From assembly GCA_031285525.1 (NCBI GenBank), contig JAITWB010000232.1:1-8188 (forward strand): 8,188 nt of DNA. The letters run 5' to 3'. The position numbers and the translations under genes were made by a program. Numbering within the stretch: the stretch's first letter is position 1; each line of letters opens with the position of its first letter. This document shows positions 6,143 through 8,188 of this stretch, in pieces. This DNA comes from Spirochaetaceae bacterium (GTDB lineage Bacteria > Spirochaetota > Spirochaetia > Treponematales > Treponemataceae). Below the pieces are notes generated by a model, which saw only the letters and a program-made list of their open reading frames with translations, made no database searches and had not been told where the DNA came from.

Positions 6143-6993
6143 TGCTCCAAAGACAACGATTAGGACAGAATACTGTCATGCAAAATGCATACACTGCGAT
6201 AGTACTCATATGTACCGCGCTCATAGTACTCTTTCCGCTCTACTGGATGGCAGTAACATCCCTCAAGATGGAAAGTGAAATATTTGCAATTCCCCCCAGC
6301 GTATTACCCCGGGCAATGACCTTTGAGAATTTCCAGTACACCTTTAGCCAAACCCAAATCCCTGTATATTTCCTCAACAGCATCATCTATGCTCTCTGCA
6401 CTCTGCTCCTTGCTCTTTGCTGTGCTTCCCTTGCCGCATACAGCCTGAGCCGCTTTAAGTTCAGAGGCAAAGTTGCCTATCTGCTCATCGTACTGCTCAC
6501 CCAGCTCATGCCGCTGACCACCCTCATCGTCCCCCTCTATGTAAGCCTGGGAAACATGGGAATGCTCAACAGCCGCATTGCCCTTATACTGGTATACGGC
6601 GCAGTACAAATCCCCATAGCCACCTGGCTGCTGTTGGGCTACTTCAACTCCATCCCCCGAAGCATAGACGAAGCTGCAACCATCGACGGATGCAACAGCT
6701 TTATGGTATTCCATAAAATCGTTCTTCCCCTGGCAAAGCCGGGACTCATGGCAGTAGGACTCTCGGTAATCATCTCGGTCTGGCAGGAACTCATGCTGGC
6801 AACCACCTTTATCAACGTGGACAGCACACGCCCCCTCATGGCAGGGGTCAGCGCCGCCATCACCAAAAGCGGCATCCGGTGGGGACAAATGACAGCCACC
6901 GGAGTCATCGCCTGTATCCCGATCATCATTATCTACATTTTCTTACAGCGCTATCTGGTTCAAGGCTTAACAGGAGGAGCAGTTAAAGGATGA
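6142..6993 (+). CDS. Sugar ABC transporter permease, MalG-like
   Basis: Second membrane subunit of the importer, 283 residues, MalG/UgpE type. Six membrane segments are predicted at about 16-38, 79-102, 110-135, 144-166, 201-222 and 254-272. The EAA loop is very clear: IDEAATIDGCNSFMVFHKIVLP, with E177, A178, G183 and P196. TSLKMESEIFAIPPSVLP near the N-terminus and the ending LVQGLTGGAVKG are characteristic of the family. The ATG shares one base with the preceding TAA; its ribosome binding site GAGGAGG (6125-6131) lies inside the end of the upstream gene, 10 bases away. It overlaps the following HAD gene by four bases (ATGA). No ATP-binding subunit accompanies the two permeases in this window. 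Confidence 0.94.
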   Translation: MLQRQRLGQNTVMQNAYTAIVLICTALIVLFPLYWMAVTSLKMESEIFAIPPSVLPRAMTFENFQYTFSQTQIPVYFLNSIIYALCTLLLALCCASLAAYSLSRFKFRGKVAYLLIVLLTQLMPLTTLIVPLYVSLGNMGMLNSRIALILVYGAVQIPIATWLLLGYFNSIPRSIDEAATIDGCNSFMVFHKIVLPLAKPGLMAVGLSVIISVWQELMLATTFINVDSTRPLMAGVSAAITKSGIRWGQMTATGVIACIPIIIIYIFLQRYLVQGLTGGAVKG

Positions 6994-7985
6994 GTGATTT
7001 ACAATGGGAAGTCCCCGCGTTGGGAACAGCCAGAGCCGCTGACGGTTTTACAGAAAAAAATGAGTGTACCGACGGGGTACACAAAAAGGACAAGAACGGC
7101 GTACGCCACATACTGGCAACCGGAGACGGCAAGATAGAGCTCATCGTATTTGCAGACCACACTCTTGTCTGGGTAAACAGCGACATGGGCAGCCCTGCAT
7201 GGTACCCGCTGCGTCCGGTAACATTACAGCGTCCCGTAAAAGCGGTACTCATGGATCTGGACGGCACCACCGTACACAGCGAAGAGTTCTGGATATGGAT
7301 TATCCAGAAAACGATATGTTCTGTACTCAAAGACGAACACTTTGAACTGGCAGCCGAAGACACACCCTTCGTATCCGGTCACAGCGTCAGCGAACACCTA
7401 CAGTACTGCCTTAAAAAGTATGCCCCCCATGCAAGCCTGCAGGAAGCCCGTGCATTTTACACGGAACACACCAAACAGGAGATGGACAACATCATGAACG
7501 GGTGCGGCAAACCGGGAGCCTTTACCCCCGCGCCGGGGATAAAGCCCTTTTTGCTCGCCCTCAAAGAACGGGGCATCAAGATAGGCCTGGTTACCTCCGG
7601 ACTCTACCGCAAGGCATGGCCGGAAATCCTCTCCGCCTTTGACACCCTGGGACTCGGCGATCCTGCGGACTTTTACGACTGCATCATCACCGCAGGACAA
7701 CCCCTGGGCGAAGGAGAACCGGGAACCATGGGAGAGCTCGAAGCGAAACCCCACCCCTGGCTCTACGCCGAAGTTGCCCGGGTAGGACTCGGCATCCCAT
7801 CAGAAGAGCGGGGACAGGTCATCGGAATAGAAGACAGCGGAGCCGGCGTGTGCGCAGTACGCCTCGCAGGCTACTACACCGTAGGTATTGCCAGCGGAAA
7901 CATCGTACAAAGCGGCACCCTCGGCATGTGCAACAGCTATTGCCGCGATTTTGAAGAAATCTTGCGTTTAATTACAGGGGAGTAG
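6990..7985 (+). CDS. HAD-family phosphatase, beta-phosphoglucomutase-like, with N-terminal extension
   Basis: A cytoplasmic HAD hydrolase that likely acts on a phosphorylated sugar or polyol. All four motifs are visible: I, D89-L-D91-G-T; II, VTSG with T202; III, K253 in EAKPHPW; IV, IGIEDSGAG with E281-D282. A helical cap of the subfamily I type fills about 100-185. The catalytic module spans about 83-331. The first ~80 residues are not part of the HAD fold; they hold a polar stretch (about 15-38) and a strand-rich piece (HILATGDGKIELIVFADHTLVWV) that I do not recognise. Start: ATG at 6990 overlaps the permease stop (ATGA), with AGGAGGA at 6972-6978, a rather long spacing of 11. An internal start at residue 66 would remove most of the extension but has no obvious site. 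Being in the operon with a mannosidase, it may dephosphorylate or isomerise a mannose-derived phosphate; motif I carries the residues for both phosphatase and mutase chemistry, so the activity is open. Confidence 0.88.
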   Translation: MSDLQWEVPALGTARAADGFTEKNECTDGVHKKDKNGVRHILATGDGKIELIVFADHTLVWVNSDMGSPAWYPLRPVTLQRPVKAVLMDLDGTTVHSEEFWIWIIQKTICSVLKDEHFELAAEDTPFVSGHSVSEHLQYCLKKYAPHASLQEARAFYTEHTKQEMDNIMNGCGKPGAFTPAPGIKPFLLALKERGIKIGLVTSGLYRKAWPEILSAFDTLGLGDPADFYDCIITAGQPLGEGEPGTMGELEAKPHPWLYAEVARVGLGIPSEERGQVIGIEDSGAGVCAVRLAGYYTVGIASGNIVQSGTLGMCNSYCRDFEEILRLITGE

Positions 7986-7994
7986 AGGATATAT

Positions 7995-8188
7995 ATGGCG
8001 GATAAGAAAGAAAGAAACACAGTTGCGCACATGTTGCCCCACACCCATTGGGACAGGGAATGGCGCTACCCTATATGGCACAGCCGAGTGCTGCTTATCA
8101 AATTCATGCAGCAGCTCTTACAGATATTGGACACCGACCCGGAATACCGCTGCTTCCTGCTGGACGGACAGGTTGCGCCCATAGACGA
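7995..8188 (+). CDS. GH38 alpha-mannosidase, 3' end missing
   Basis: Only the first 64 codons lie in the window. The protein begins MADKKERNTVAHMLPHTHWDREW, without a signal peptide, so it should act in the cytoplasm on imported substrate. HTHWDREW is the signature of glycoside hydrolase family 38: H18 and D20 correspond to zinc ligands at the active site. FLLDGQ downstream matches the family's conserved (F/L)xxDGQ strand. Full-length bacterial members are usually about 850-1050 residues, so most of the gene is outside. Start ATG has AGAGGA at 7984-7989 (spacing 5), overlapping the HAD stop codon; nine bases separate the genes, so they are cotranscribed. Activity on alpha-mannosides, for example alpha-mannobiose or mannosylglycerate, is expected from the family, but the exact linkage cannot be told from this fragment. 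Confidence 0.93.
   Translation, partial: MADKKERNTVAHMLPHTHWDREWRYPIWHSRVLLIKFMQQLLQILDTDPEYRCFLLDGQVAPID

Noticed and set aside
6304..6888. Open frame of 194 codons on the minus strand within the second permease gene
   Set aside because: The + strand encodes an unmistakable permease with EAA loop; the opposite frame is low in recognisable features and is a by-product of codon bias.

Overview
This window looks like chromosomal DNA of a spirochaete, most likely a Treponema-like (Treponemataceae/Breznakiellaceae-type) organism. The call rests on three things: the sugar-binding protein has the '...FAGGKSEAA' signal-peptide/mature junction that I know from treponemal binding proteins; a membrane-anchored PASTA protein without a kinase domain sits directly behind fmt; and a GAF-GAF-HD-GYP protein is present. 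This is a judgement from protein style, with no database comparison, and the genus is not certain. Genes pack the window almost completely; no gene-free stretch exceeds about 155 bases. I see no tRNA, rRNA, CRISPR array, insertion sequence or phage gene.

Left part (1-2034, + strand): the 3' most of fmt (methionyl-tRNA formyltransferase, start missing), followed after 10 bases by a single-pass membrane protein with three PASTA repeats. Near its 3' end fmt carries a striking 40-base inverted repeat that is translated into a non-conserved C-terminal tail.

Middle (2086-3756, - strand): a 556-residue protein with two GAF-like sensor regions and an HD-GYP domain, probably a cyclic-di-GMP phosphodiesterase, running convergent to the PASTA gene. 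The 51-base gap between them holds a long-loop stem.

The 153-base divergent intergenic region (3757-3909) is AT-rich and crowded with dyad symmetry: an almost perfect 34-base palindrome that contains a TATAAT box on each strand, an 18-base inverted repeat, and spaced copies of CAGTA. This is the obvious control region for the operon to its right.

Right part (3910-8188, + strand): a carbohydrate catabolic operon. It encodes a CUT1-type sugar-binding protein, a terminator-like hairpin, two inner-membrane permeases (overlap TAATG), a HAD phosphatase with an unrecognised N-terminal extension (overlap ATGA), and the beginning of a GH38 alpha-mannosidase that runs off the right edge. Together they suggest import of an alpha-mannoside or a related glycan fragment, cytoplasmic cleavage, and processing of a phosphorylated product. 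No ATPase subunit is present in the window, so the transporter either uses a shared ATPase encoded elsewhere or one encoded further downstream.

No clearly new system is evident. The best leads are the palindromic operator/promoter at 3838-3877, the double ACTCA-N3-TGAGT repeat inside fmt, and the N-terminal extension of the HAD protein.
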